Shown: in pieces, positions 34,705-42,696 of the stretch
Layout: each line of letters starts with the position of its first letter
Position numbering within the stretch: the first letter of the stretch is position 1
Assembly (NCBI GenBank): GCA_965226965.1
Contig: OZ245715.1
Location: 1,488,001 to 1,552,000, forward strand
Length of the DNA: 64,000 nt
Reading direction: 5' to 3'
Source of the DNA: Endoryza foliicola
GTDB lineage: Bacteria; Bacteroidota; Bacteroidia; Chitinophagales; Chitinophagaceae
The notes under the pieces: generated by a model
Told to the model about the DNA's origin: nothing
The model's database searches: none
Seen by the model: the letters and a program-made list of their open reading frames with translations, nothing else
Program-made: the position numbers and the translations under genes

Positions 34705-37110
34705 CTAGTGGTTAGTAAACAGCCTCTTCCCCGCCACATTACTCAAGCCGAATGTGATCAGCAGAATGCTAATAGTACTGGCAGGCATAAGAATAGCGGC
34801 AACCATGGGAGAGAGAAGTCCCTTAGCTGCAAGGGTAAGACCAATGGAATTGTAGATAATGCTTACAATAAAGGCTGTCCACACAATTCGTTTATTGGCA
34901 ATACTGAGCTTGATGAATTGAGGCAACGCTTTTAATTGTGAAGCTTCTAGAATGGCATCGCTGGCTGGAGTAAAATTGTTACTGTCGTCGGTGAGTGCGA
35001 TGCCAATATCGCTTTTCTTCAAGGCGCCTGCATCGTTTAGTCCGTCGCCGATCATCATTACTTTTTCTCCCTTCGATTGAAGACTTTGAATATAGCTCAG
35101 TTTGTCTTGTGGACTTTGTTCAAACATCAAATGAGAGCCTTTTGGAATCATTTTTTCCAACCTGTTTTTTTCTCCGGAATGATCACCGGATAAAATTGAT
35201 ATTTTATAGTTCCTGCCCAAATCTTGCATTAATTGCGGCAAACCCTCACGATACTTGTTTTGGATGGTGAAATAGCCAAAGGCAGTATTCTCGAATGCAA
35301 TCCACACTTGGGTGCTTGGGTCGTATTTATCGTTTTGACCGGTAATGTAACTTTTAGAGCCCAAGGCTACCAATTCATTGTCTACAAAACCTTCTATGCC
35401 TTTTCCGGGTAATTCTTGATAGCCCGTCACAGACATGTTTGGACTGTACTGACCAAAATAGCGAACAATGGATTTGCTTAGCGGGTGACTCGATTGAGCT
35501 GCCAAGGATATCAATTGTTTGATCTGGTTGTGCGAAAGCTCTTTTCCGGTGTAGTGTATTTCCTGCTCTTTTGGATTGGTAATGGTGCCGGTTTTATCGA
35601 ATACAATATGGGTGATCTCAGATAGTTGTTCAATGGCCATGGCATTGCGCATGTACATCTTCTTTCTCCCCATAATGCGTAAGATATTTCCATTGGTAAA
35701 CGTATTGGAAAGCAATAAGGCGCAGGGGCAGGCCACAATCAAAATAGAACTAATCACATGCCACATTTTTGTAGGATCATTCAACCACCAATAGATGCCG
35801 GCTCCAATTGCCAAAGAAAACAGTCCCACTGTGAAATAGCGGCTCAAGGCATCTACAAAAGAATGACGTTTTGAGGTTTCTGTTTCTTTGAATTGATCAC
35901 CCGACCAGAGTTTGGTAAGATAGCTCTGAGTCACTTCTTTGATCACCAATAGCTCAATGGCGCCACCTGTTTGTTTGCCGCCGGCGTAGATGATTTCTCC
36001 CATTTCTTTCAAAACAGGCACGCTTTCCCCTGTCACAAAACTATAATCAATCAGCGCTTTGCCTCGGGTTAAAATACCGTCGGCCGGAATCAGCTCTTCG
36101 TTGTGGATCTTAATGGTGTCGCCGTTTTTAATATTGGGTAAAGAAGTTGGTTTTTCTCCTTCTTCCGTTAAAACTGTTACTGCGATGGGGAAATAGCTGG
36201 TATAATCTCTTTCAAAAGAAAGTTGTTCGTAGGTTTTGTCTTGAAGCACCCGACCAATGAGCATGAAGAAAACGATTCCTGTCATGGAATCAAAGTAGCC
36301 GGAACCGGTACCTGTAGTCACTTCGTACATACTTCTGATGAACGTTACAATGGTTGCCAGTGCAATAGGAGCATCGATGTTCAAGTAGCCATGACGAAGC
36401 GCTTTCCAACCGCTTTTGTAAAATGGGGTAGCACTGAAGAAAACTACCGGAAGTGAGAGCAATACATTGATCAATCGGAAGATGCCTTGGAGCTGTTTCT
36501 CCGCGTCTTCCAACCCAAGGTATTCCGGAAAGCTTAAAAGCATGATATTGGCGAAGCAAAATCCGGCTACGCCCAAAGGATAAATCAGTGCTTTATTGAA
36601 TTTGGATTTGCGTTCTTTTAAGTCGTTTAAACTGATATAAGGCTCATAGCCAATAGCAGTAAGCAATTCGGCTGTTTTTCTTATACTGAATTGAGAAGGA
36701 TCAAAGACCACCACCACTTCTTTACTTACAAAATTTACTTTCGATTGAATGATGGCAGGTTCTATTTGGTGCAGGTGTTCTAATAGGTATAAACAACTAC
36801 TGCAGTGCATTTGTGGGAGATAGAAGTTCACATGAACCTGACTGCTGTCTTTGAATTGAATCAATTTGTCACTGATTTCGGCATCGTCTAGGAAGGCGAA
36901 TTTTCCGGAACGTACTTGCTTACGTTGGTTGATTCCCGGGTTGTTATTGAGTGAGTAGTATTCGCACAATCCGTTCTTTTGCAACAGTTGATACACCATT
37001 TTGCATCCATCGCAGCAGAAATGTTTGTCTGTCCACATCAAATCGTTGGTGGTACAGGATTCGCCGCAATGCGCGCAGGTTGTAGTAGAGCCGGCCGTAA
37101 CACTTGCCAT
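34705..37110 (-). CDS. ccoI: CcoI/FixI: copper-exporting P1B-type ATPase for cbb3 oxidase
   Basis: An 801-residue heavy-metal P-type ATPase; CcoI moves Cu to the periplasmic side for cbb3 assembly. The N-terminal zinc-ribbon-like domain has CAHCGESC and FCCDGCKMVYQ, typical of CcoI, followed by a metal-binding domain with MHCSSCLYLLEHL. The P-type core has VTGESVPV, the transport motif CPCALLLS (~residue 460), FDKTGTIT (~505), and MIGDGLNDAGALKKSDIGIA. It is separately transcribed from the ccoS operon: a terminator follows and its own putative promoter and operator precede it. It is divergent from the receiver-Crp gene. Confidence 0.95.
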   Translation of the reverse strand: MASVTAGSTTTCAHCGESCTTNDLMWTDKHFCCDGCKMVYQLLQKNGLCEYYSLNNNPGINQRKQVRSGKFAFLDDAEISDKLIQFKDSSQVHVNFYLPQMHCSSCLYLLEHLHQIEPAIIQSKVNFVSKEVVVVFDPSQFSIRKTAELLTAIGYEPYISLNDLKERKSKFNKALIYPLGVAGFCFANIMLLSFPEYLGLEDAEKQLQGIFRLINVLLSLPVVFFSATPFYKSGWKALRHGYLNIDAPIALATIVTFIRSMYEVTTGTGSGYFDSMTGIVFFMLIGRVLQDKTYEQLSFERDYTSYFPIAVTVLTEEGEKPTSLPNIKNGDTIKIHNEELIPADGILTRGKALIDYSFVTGESVPVLKEMGEIIYAGGKQTGGAIELLVIKEVTQSYLTKLWSGDQFKETETSKRHSFVDALSRYFTVGLFSLAIGAGIYWWLNDPTKMWHVISSILIVACPCALLLSNTFTNGNILRIMGRKKMYMRNAMAIEQLSEITHIVFDKTGTITNPKEQEIHYTGKELSHNQIKQLISLAAQSSHPLSKSIVRYFGQYSPNMSVTGYQELPGKGIEGFVDNELVALGSKSYITGQNDKYDPSTQVWIAFENTAFGYFTIQNKYREGLPQLMQDLGRNYKISILSGDHSGEKNRLEKMIPKGSHLMFEQSPQDKLSYIQSLQSKGEKVMMIGDGLNDAGALKKSDIGIALTDDSNNFTPASDAILEASQLKALPQFIKLSIANKRIVWTAFIVSIIYNSIGLTLAAKGLLSPMVAAILMPASTISILLITFGLSNVAGKRLFTNH

Positions 37111-37125
37111 AAAAATCAGTTTGGG

Positions 37126-37156
37126 CGAAGGTATTTTTCCTAAAAAGGGAAAGAAA
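37126..37156 (-). promoter_or_regulatory. Putative ccoI promoter
   Basis: On the minus strand TTTC (37153-37156), a 19-base spacer and TACCTTCG (37126-37133) resemble TTTG-N19-TAnnTTTG with one mismatch each. The predicted transcript would have a leader of only about 9 bases. Confidence 0.45.
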
Positions 37157-37177
37157 TGAGCGTTGTCAAACTATACC

Positions 37178-37191
37178 TTGATATTCGTCAA
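37178..37191. promoter_or_regulatory. FNR-like operator between ccoI and the receiver-Crp gene
   Basis: TTGATATTCGTCAA is a near-perfect FNR-type palindrome (TTGAT-N4-GTCAA). Its centre is 58.5 bp from the putative ccoI -7 element on the minus strand and 41.5 bp from the end of TAATTTTG (37219-37226) that precedes the receiver-Crp gene, so it could control both, including autoregulation. Confidence 0.65.
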
Positions 37192-37218
37192 TTTACTGAG
37201 TGCAAAGGAAATATTGTT

Positions 37219-37226
37219 TAATTTTG
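37219..37226 (+). promoter_or_regulatory. -7 element of the receiver-Crp gene
   Basis: TAATTTTG matches TAnnTTTG exactly and lies 33 bases before the ATG. No TTTG is found at 19 bases; a TTTA at 37192-37195 abuts the operator, suggesting a regulated promoter. Confidence 0.5.
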
Positions 37227-37259
37227 GAGAGATCGGATTTAATATAATAAATAGCTGTT

Positions 37260-38309
37260 ATGCGAAAAATTCTAGTAATCGACGATAATACAGACATCAG
37301 AGAAAACACAGCCGAAATTTTAACGTTAGCAGGCTATCAAGTAGCCACAGCTCCCAATGGGAAAAAAGGCGTTGAATCGGCCATGCAAGATCAGCCCGAT
37401 TTAATTGTATGTGATATCATGATGCCGGATCTCGACGGTTATGGTGTCCTCCATTTACTGAAAAAGAACAGCGCTACAGAGAACATTCCATTTATCTTTC
37501 TTACTGCTAAAACAGAACGTTCCGATTTTAGAAAAGGCATGGAAATGGGAGCCGACGATTATATCACAAAACCCTTTGATGATATTGAATTATTGAATGC
37601 CATTGAAATCAGATTGAAGAAATCCGATTTATTGAAAGAAGCAAGTGCAGCAGGTTCGGTAAATAATTTGTTGAAGAACTTGAATGAAAGCGGCATCATT
37701 ACGCTCAATCCCGATCAGTACGACAGCAGTTTCCATGCAAAAAAGCAATTGATTTATTCAGAAACTAAAAGACCAAAGTTCTTGTACTTCGTGAAAGCAG
37801 GGAAAGTAAAAACCTTTAAAGTGCATGAAGACGGGAAGGAATACATTACTAATTTATACAGTGAAGGCGACTTCTTAGGATATACTGCTTTGTTGGAGAA
37901 TTCCAGTTATGAAGACAGTGCTGAAGTATTGGAAGATGCAGAGGTAGTGGCAATCCCTAAGGATGATTTTTTAGATGCGGTGTATAAAGATATTTCTATT
38001 GCGGGCAAGTTCATTAAGCTCATTGCTCGCGATGTAAAGGAAAAAGAAGATCGTCTCCTGCATTTGGCTTACGATTCGCTCCGCAAAAGGGTAGCCAAGG
38101 CCCTGGTGAGCATTCATGAAAAATTCAACAAAGCCAGCGGGCACCAACAAATTGATATTTCTCGCGAAGATATTGCCCAATACGTGGGCACAGCCACAGA
38201 GTCTCTTATCCGTACCCTCAGCGATTTCAAATCAGAGGGATTGGTTGAAATTAAAGAAGGAAAGATTCGAATTGCGAATGAGGAGAAACTGAAGAACCTA
38301 TTGTACTAG
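37260..38309 (+). CDS. Response regulator fused to a Crp/Fnr-type DNA-binding module
   Basis: A 349-residue fusion. The receiver domain (1-122) is intact: acidic pair D8/D9, phospho-acceptor D52 (VCDIMMPDLDG), T82 and K104 (YITKPFDD). A cyclic-nucleotide-binding-like barrel follows (~145-240; FVKAGKVKTFKVHEDGKEY, LYSEGDFLGYTALLE), then a long helix and a Crp-type helix-turn-helix (~296-330; ISREDIAQYVGTATESLIR). In the recognition helix E314 and R318 correspond to the Glu and Arg of CRP and FNR that read the GA of TGA half-sites. No Fe-S cysteine cluster is present. It combines in one chain what FixJ and FixK do in rhizobia, and lies 149 bases from ccoI in divergent orientation. Confidence 0.93.
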   Translation: MRKILVIDDNTDIRENTAEILTLAGYQVATAPNGKKGVESAMQDQPDLIVCDIMMPDLDGYGVLHLLKKNSATENIPFIFLTAKTERSDFRKGMEMGADDYITKPFDDIELLNAIEIRLKKSDLLKEASAAGSVNNLLKNLNESGIITLNPDQYDSSFHAKKQLIYSETKRPKFLYFVKAGKVKTFKVHEDGKEYITNLYSEGDFLGYTALLENSSYEDSAEVLEDAEVVAIPKDDFLDAVYKDISIAGKFIKLIARDVKEKEDRLLHLAYDSLRKRVAKALVSIHEKFNKASGHQQIDISREDIAQYVGTATESLIRTLSDFKSEGLVEIKEGKIRIANEEKLKNLLY

Positions 38310-38707
38310 GATTGGAAGGATTTAGGTGATGGGTAAAGGATTACCCTTCTCGCTCTGAGTAAGATTTGCACCACAGTATTAATGAATGTTTCTTTGTTTA
38401 TTGATTATTGTTTTTAAAATTAGATGATCCTGCTTATGGCTTGCAATCTGCATATTGAATGGTAAAGTTTGATCTAATTGAAGTTAACTATCATTGGATT
38501 ATATTGAATAGAAAATAAAGTTTCTTTTTATAGCGGGTGCAGGTTTTCTATCGGTCCAATTATTCTAGAGGAAAAAAACTTATAGTAGTAAAATTCGTAC
38601 CATAATAGTTTTAGCTCGTTCCAATATTTTGATATAGGTGTTTGATATAACCTTATGGATACATTTAAGAGATTGGAATTAGTTCTTAAGACTTTAAATT
38701 AAGTGTA
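38310..38707. other. AT-rich intergenic region without recognised features
   Basis: About 400 bases, more AT-rich than the surroundings. I see no ORF with a plausible protein, no strong hairpin and no repeat shared with other gaps. TTTG at 38641-38644 with TACATTTA at 38660-38667 is a weak promoter-like pair (15-base spacing) before the next gene. Confidence 0.5.
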
Positions 38708-39208
38708 ATGAAAAACTTTTTTTATCTCTTTATGATTCTGATAGGGTTAGGCTGTTCTTGTATAGGACAAGTTTATCAAATTAAAAACGCGCCTAAAGAT
38801 GGAGCAAATCTTTCTGTTCGGATCGACGATAAAGAACTTCTCGCATTTAGAAAGTTTGCTGACTCCTTTTTTCTTGCAGTTAAAAAAAGCGACACTATTT
38901 TTTTAAAGAAACATATTCTTTTTCCGATAAAAAATTCATCTTTTGGGAATTTTAATTCAAAAATCAAGGATAATACGAAGATTGATTCGAAATTGTTTTT
39001 CAAGAATCTATCCAAATTCTTTCCCAAAGAACTATTAAAGTTTGCTGAAGAAGGAGAATGTTTTATAGACGGAGATACGGAAAGCACAAGAGAGTATTTT
39101 ATATCTCATTCGCGTGATGTTGACGGAATTACTGCAACATGTACTTGGATATTCGTGAAACGAATGCATGTGTTTTATTTTCAGAATTTTTTGGCTGAAG
39201 CAGGCTAG
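38708..39208 (+). CDS. Hypothetical exported protein
   Basis: A 166-residue protein I do not recognise. The N-terminus (MKNFFYLFMILIGLGCSCIGQ) is a signal peptide, possibly a lipoprotein signal with an atypical GLGC box. The mature part is lysine- and phenylalanine-rich (FFKNLSKFFPKELLKFAEEG), ends with TCTWIFVKRMHVFYFQNFL, and has no recognisable catalytic motif. Codon use and the flanking DNA are clearly more AT-rich than neighbouring genes, which fits a recently acquired or lineage-specific gene. It lies alone between the receiver-Crp gene and the small minus-strand gene. Confidence 0.7.
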   Translation: MKNFFYLFMILIGLGCSCIGQVYQIKNAPKDGANLSVRIDDKELLAFRKFADSFFLAVKKSDTIFLKKHILFPIKNSSFGNFNSKIKDNTKIDSKLFFKNLSKFFPKELLKFAEEGECFIDGDTESTREYFISHSRDVDGITATCTWIFVKRMHVFYFQNFLAEAG

Positions 39209-39346
39209 GTTGTAGATGTGTAGACTCAATATTTGAGGAAGTACTGAAAGGATTATTTGTTAATTGAAAGCATGTCGAAACAATTCGTTCGATTAAATTT
39301 CATCTAAGTTTAAGGTAAAAAAAGATGCTAAAGGTGCTTCACTCCC

Positions 39347-39721
39347 TCACCAACTCGCTGCAATCTCTCTTCCATGATCATTTTGTTGCTTGAGGGTCCA
39401 GTTGTCTGTCATGGTGGTTTCAAGCCATAGTTTGCCGGAGCGGCGGAATACCTGAACCGATAATCCGAAATGTGTTAAGAAACTTTGTTCTAATTCGGCT
39501 ACCGTCATGGTTTCGTCGAGGTATAGGTCACCATTGTTTTTAGGACGGGTTTGGGCTGCACTAATGGGGTGGTCGTTGGAAATAAGTGTGGCAGCCGGGT
39601 AACGATCTTTACGCGCAATAGTTCCATTCCTGAAGAACTCAATCTTCAAGTAAGGAAACAAATGAGAAAAATCTTCCTGCACCTGTTTGATGGATTTATC
39701 AGCGGAAATCTCTAAAATCAT
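39347..39721 (-). CDS. Uncharacterised conserved-looking small protein, possible low-oxygen regulon member
   Basis: Function unknown. Three in-frame starts exist (39754, 39733, 39721). I prefer 39721, which gives MILEISADKSIKQVQEDFSH, an amphipathic start without the odd MNAKCLRM extension, and 124 residues. The protein reads as a compact cytoplasmic alpha/beta domain (FPYLKIEFFRNG, MTVAELEQSFLTHFGLSVQVFRRSGKLWLETT) with no signal peptide or membrane segment. It has the best promoter of the three putative Crp/Fnr-regulated genes here (39777-39805) and an operator-like palindrome at 39830-39841 at the same spacing as in the cco promoters. That suggests, but does not show, a link to low-oxygen respiration. 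Confidence 0.75.
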   Translation of the reverse strand: MILEISADKSIKQVQEDFSHLFPYLKIEFFRNGTIARKDRYPAATLISNDHPISAAQTRPKNNGDLYLDETMTVAELEQSFLTHFGLSVQVFRRSGKLWLETTMTDNWTLKQQNDHGREIAASW

Positions 39722-39776
39722 AGTCGTTAACATACGTAAGCATTTAGCATTCAACCTTACACACCTTACGTTGTAC

Positions 39777-39805
39777 CAAAATTATTGGAAGTACTTTGTG
39801 ACAAA
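39777..39805 (-). promoter_or_regulatory. Promoter of the small gene at 39347-39721
   Basis: On the minus strand TTTG (39802-39805), a 17-base spacer and TAATTTTG (39777-39784): both elements match the Bacteroidota consensus exactly, at slightly short spacing. The predicted start is near 39770. Confidence 0.7.
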
Positions 39806-39829
39806 TATGACCTTAGTAGGAGGAGGGGG

Positions 39830-39841
39830 TGATTTTGGTCA
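39830..39841. promoter_or_regulatory. Crp/Fnr-type operator upstream of the small gene
   Basis: TGATTTTGGTCA keeps the TGA-N6-TCA core and differs from the ccoS site by one base (TGACTTTGGTCA). Centre-to--7 distance is 58.5 bp, identical to the other two sites. The flank GTTG matches the GTTA flank of the ccoS site. Confidence 0.55.
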
Positions 39842-39844
39842 GTT

Positions 39845-39915
39845 GATTAGGTATTAGGCCTTGGGCTTTAGGCTTTAGTCCCAACACCTAATGCCTAACG
39901 GCCTAAAGCCTAACA
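39845..39915. repeat. TTAGGC-type long imperfect hairpin downstream of hslR
   Basis: Left arm TTAGGCCTTGGGCTTTAGGC and right arm with CCTAATGCCTAACGGCCTAA and AGCCTAA can pair along most of their length. It begins 1-2 bases past the hslR stop (minus strand) and could end that operon's transcript. A second copy of this type follows rimM (48905-48975) and a half copy lies near 7558. Confidence 0.7.
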
Positions 39916-39916
39916 G

Positions 39917-40303
39917 CTATTCCCCCATCAACCCATCCAAATCCCTCCGCTGTTTCTTCGTAGGTCGGCCCACTTTACTGAGTCGTTTGCCGGTATGGAA
40001 GCTGGCGGCTTGAAATTCAAGACGTTCGAGTTCTTCGGCAGGAGTGATGTCTAGATAATATTTTACCGCTTCGCTGTATTGTACCCGGTTATGTAGCAGT
40101 CCGGTAACTTTTATACGCCAGCGCTTGGCTTCTGTTTTTACCTCGTATTCGTCGTTTACCGATACGGTTTTGCTAGCTTTCACCGCATCCCCATTGTATT
40201 TCACCTTACCCTTATCGCAGGCATCAGCTGCCTGCGATCGGGTTTTAAAAAGTCGGATCGACCATAAATACTTGTCAATTCTTAATTTCTCTTTCTCGCT
40301 CAT
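39917..40303 (-). CDS. hslR: S4-domain RNA-binding protein, Hsp15 (HslR) family
   Basis: A 128-residue protein with an N-terminal S4 RNA-binding domain, LRIDKYLWSIRLFKTRSQAADAC and GKVKYNGDAVKASKTV, and a basic C-terminus (GKRLSKVGRPTKKQRRDLD). The Hsp15 family binds 50S subunits carrying stalled nascent chains and helps recycle them. It is 3 bases after the dipeptidase stop, so the last gene of a minus-strand run lptF - CDF - dipeptidase - hslR. Confidence 0.9.
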   Translation of the reverse strand: MSEKEKLRIDKYLWSIRLFKTRSQAADACDKGKVKYNGDAVKASKTVSVNDEYEVKTEAKRWRIKVTGLLHNRVQYSEAVKYYLDITPAEELERLEFQAASFHTGKRLSKVGRPTKKQRRDLDGLMGE

Positions 40304-40306
40304 AGC

Positions 40307-41671
40307 TTATCCCAGTTTGAAAAACTTATGGAAATAAGGAATGGTTTCAATGCCTTTGTAAAAATTGAAAATATCGTATTTCTCATTGGGTGAGTGCAGG
40401 TTATCTGAATCCAATCCAAATCCCATGAACACAATTTTCAGTCCCAATTCTTTTTCAAACAAAGCACAAATAGGAATGCTTCCACCGCCTCTTACCGGAA
40501 TCGGATCTTTGCCAAAAGTAGCTTTGATGGCTTCCGCAGCAGCTTTATATGCATTGGAATCAATTGGCGTCATATAGGGCTCTCCACCATGGTGCTCTTC
40601 GGCTTTCACCGTTACACCCGCCGGAGCAATGCTCTTGAAATAATTCAATAACTTCTCTGTAATCACCGTGCTCGATTGATTTGGTACCAATCGCGCCGAA
40701 ATTTTCGCATATGCTTTTGATGGTAATACTGTTTTTGCACCTTCGCCGGTATAGCCTCCCCAAATACCGTTCAACTCTAAAGTTGGACGAATACCGGTTC
40801 TTTCATTCGTTGTATATCCTTTCTCTCCCCACAATGCAGAAACGCCTAAATCGGCCTTGAATTCATTTTCGTCGTAAGGCGCTTGCGCCATTTTCTCTCT
40901 TTCAGCCGGTGTGCTTTCTACTACATCATCGTAAAATCCGGGAATGGTAATGTGATTGTTTTCATCGTGACATGAAGCGATCATCTTCGCCAAAATAGTG
41001 ATAGGATTCGCTACAGCACCACCGTACACACCGCTGTGTAAATCGCGGTTAGGACCTGTTACTTCTACTTCTATATAACTCAATCCGCGCACACCAATAT
41101 CAATTGACGGATGTTCCATGCTGATCATGGCTGTATCGCTGATTAAGATAACATCAGCCTTCAACAACTCTTTGTGCTCTTTTACGAATGTGGCCAAGTT
41201 GGGCGAGCCAATTTCTTCTTCTCCTTCAATACAAAACTTCACATTGGTATTCAACGTGTTTGTTTTCACCATGGTTTCCAACGCTTTTACATGCATGTAG
41301 AATTGACCTTTATCGTCGCAAGCACCACGGGCGTAGATTTTTCCGTCTTTGATCACCGGCTCAAAAGGGCCACTGTGCCACAGTTCCAGCGGGTCGGCAG
41401 GTTGTACATCGTAGTGACCATATACTAAAATAGTGGGCAAACTAGGGTCGATGATTTTTTCACCATAAACAATGGGATGACCTGCAGTTTCATAGATCAC
41501 TGCTTTATCGGCACCGGCAGCAATCAAAGAATCTTTTACTGCAATGGCACAAGTTTTCATGTCTTCTTTGTGTTCACCTCTCGCACTGATGCTAGGAATG
41601 CGCAACATCGCCAACAATTCTTCCAAGAAACGATCCTTGTGTTGCTCCAAATAATCTTTCCAAACTTGCAT
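40307..41671 (-). CDS. M20-family dipeptidase
   Basis: A 454-residue cytoplasmic metallopeptidase (no signal peptide). Metal-site motifs are VYGHYDVQPADP, YARGACDDKGQFY, IEGEEEIGSPN and SDTAMIS, with a dimerisation domain carrying DLHSGVYGGAVANP and the C-terminal RGGGSIPICALFEKELGL and SDNLHSPNEKYD. These are the blocks of the M20 peptidases annotated as dipeptidase or carnosinase-like (CNDP). It presumably cleaves dipeptides with two active-site metal ions. It begins 16 bases after the CDF gene stop. Confidence 0.92.
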   Translation of the reverse strand: MQVWKDYLEQHKDRFLEELLAMLRIPSISARGEHKEDMKTCAIAVKDSLIAAGADKAVIYETAGHPIVYGEKIIDPSLPTILVYGHYDVQPADPLELWHSGPFEPVIKDGKIYARGACDDKGQFYMHVKALETMVKTNTLNTNVKFCIEGEEEIGSPNLATFVKEHKELLKADVILISDTAMISMEHPSIDIGVRGLSYIEVEVTGPNRDLHSGVYGGAVANPITILAKMIASCHDENNHITIPGFYDDVVESTPAEREKMAQAPYDENEFKADLGVSALWGEKGYTTNERTGIRPTLELNGIWGGYTGEGAKTVLPSKAYAKISARLVPNQSSTVITEKLLNYFKSIAPAGVTVKAEEHHGGEPYMTPIDSNAYKAAAEAIKATFGKDPIPVRGGGSIPICALFEKELGLKIVFMGFGLDSDNLHSPNEKYDIFNFYKGIETIPYFHKFFKLG

Positions 41672-41687
41672 ATACTATTATTTAATT

Positions 41688-42686
41688 TTATTGAGGAATT
41701 CTATGTTTTTGATTCGATAAAATATTCTCTTTATTCCAATGCACCGTTTTCTCAAAAGGCTTCTGCCTTACTTGACAGTCCTTGATAGAACAAATGCTGC
41801 AACTGAAATCCAAACAACCATCCGAATGTACAAAGAGTTCAAGACTGTCGCCAAATTTCTCCCGAATCAAGGCACTCAATTGATCAATTTCTCGATGTGC
41901 TTCGTGTACATTCAAATACCAGGGCACGGTTAAATGACAATCGATGTGCAGTTGACCACCGTATTTTATCACTCTCAAATTATGAAGATCGATCCATTTT
42001 TCTTTTCTGTTTGCGTCTAAATAAGCGACCATGTCTTCCAATAACTCAATATCGGCCTCGTCCATAATACCCGCAATGGATTCGCGGATAATGGTATAGC
42101 CGGTATAGAGAATGATTAGGGCCATGATCAGGGCAACAATGCTGTCTACCCAAGCAATACCACTAAGGTAAATGATGGCCAATCCAATGATCAATCCAAT
42201 GGTAGAGTAGGTATCGGTTTGTAAGTGCTTTCCGCTTGCGATGAGCGCCAATGAATTGTTTTGTTTTCCCTTTTTGATGCTGATACTTCCTACAACAAAA
42301 TTGATGATGGCTGTAACCGCCACCAATGCAATACCCCAATCGAGTTGTTTGAGTTCGTGCGGATGCATGAAGTTGAGAATGCTTTCGTAGATGATCATCC
42401 CACCTGCAATCAAGATCAAAGTGCCTTCAACAGCAGCGGATAAAAATTCTGCTTTTCCGTGACCATAAGGGTGATCTGTATCACTGGGTTTTGCAGCAAT
42501 ATGTAAACTGTACCATCCAATAAAGCCGGCTATTACATTGGCAGTGCTTTCCAACGCATCGGTTAGAATGGCCACAGATCCTGTGATCACATAAGCGGTC
42601 ATTTTAAGCGCGAAAAGGACCACGGCAATAAATACCACCCAACGTTGTACACGGAGATTCTCTAACTGCGTTTTTGAAACTGTCAC
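41688..42686 (-). CDS. Cation diffusion facilitator family metal transporter
   Basis: A 332-residue inner-membrane divalent-metal/proton antiporter. Six hydrophobic segments; the metal-site motif in helix 2 is ILTDALESTANV (D..S.) and in helix 5 is GIAWVDSIVALIMA, with the loop HPYGHGKAEFLSA. A cytoplasmic C-terminal domain follows (HIDCHLTVPWYLNVHEAHREID). An unusual Cys-rich tail, DGCLDFSCSICSIKDCQ, could bind metal; Zn, Fe, Mn or Co specificity cannot be read. It starts 10 bases after lptF stops. Confidence 0.92.
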   Translation of the reverse strand: MTVSKTQLENLRVQRWVVFIAVVLFALKMTAYVITGSVAILTDALESTANVIAGFIGWYSLHIAAKPSDTDHPYGHGKAEFLSAAVEGTLILIAGGMIIYESILNFMHPHELKQLDWGIALVAVTAIINFVVGSISIKKGKQNNSLALIASGKHLQTDTYSTIGLIIGLAIIYLSGIAWVDSIVALIMALIILYTGYTIIRESIAGIMDEADIELLEDMVAYLDANRKEKWIDLHNLRVIKYGGQLHIDCHLTVPWYLNVHEAHREIDQLSALIREKFGDSLELFVHSDGCLDFSCSICSIKDCQVRQKPFEKTVHWNKENILSNQKHRIPQ

Positions 42687-42696
42687 TGCAAGCTTT

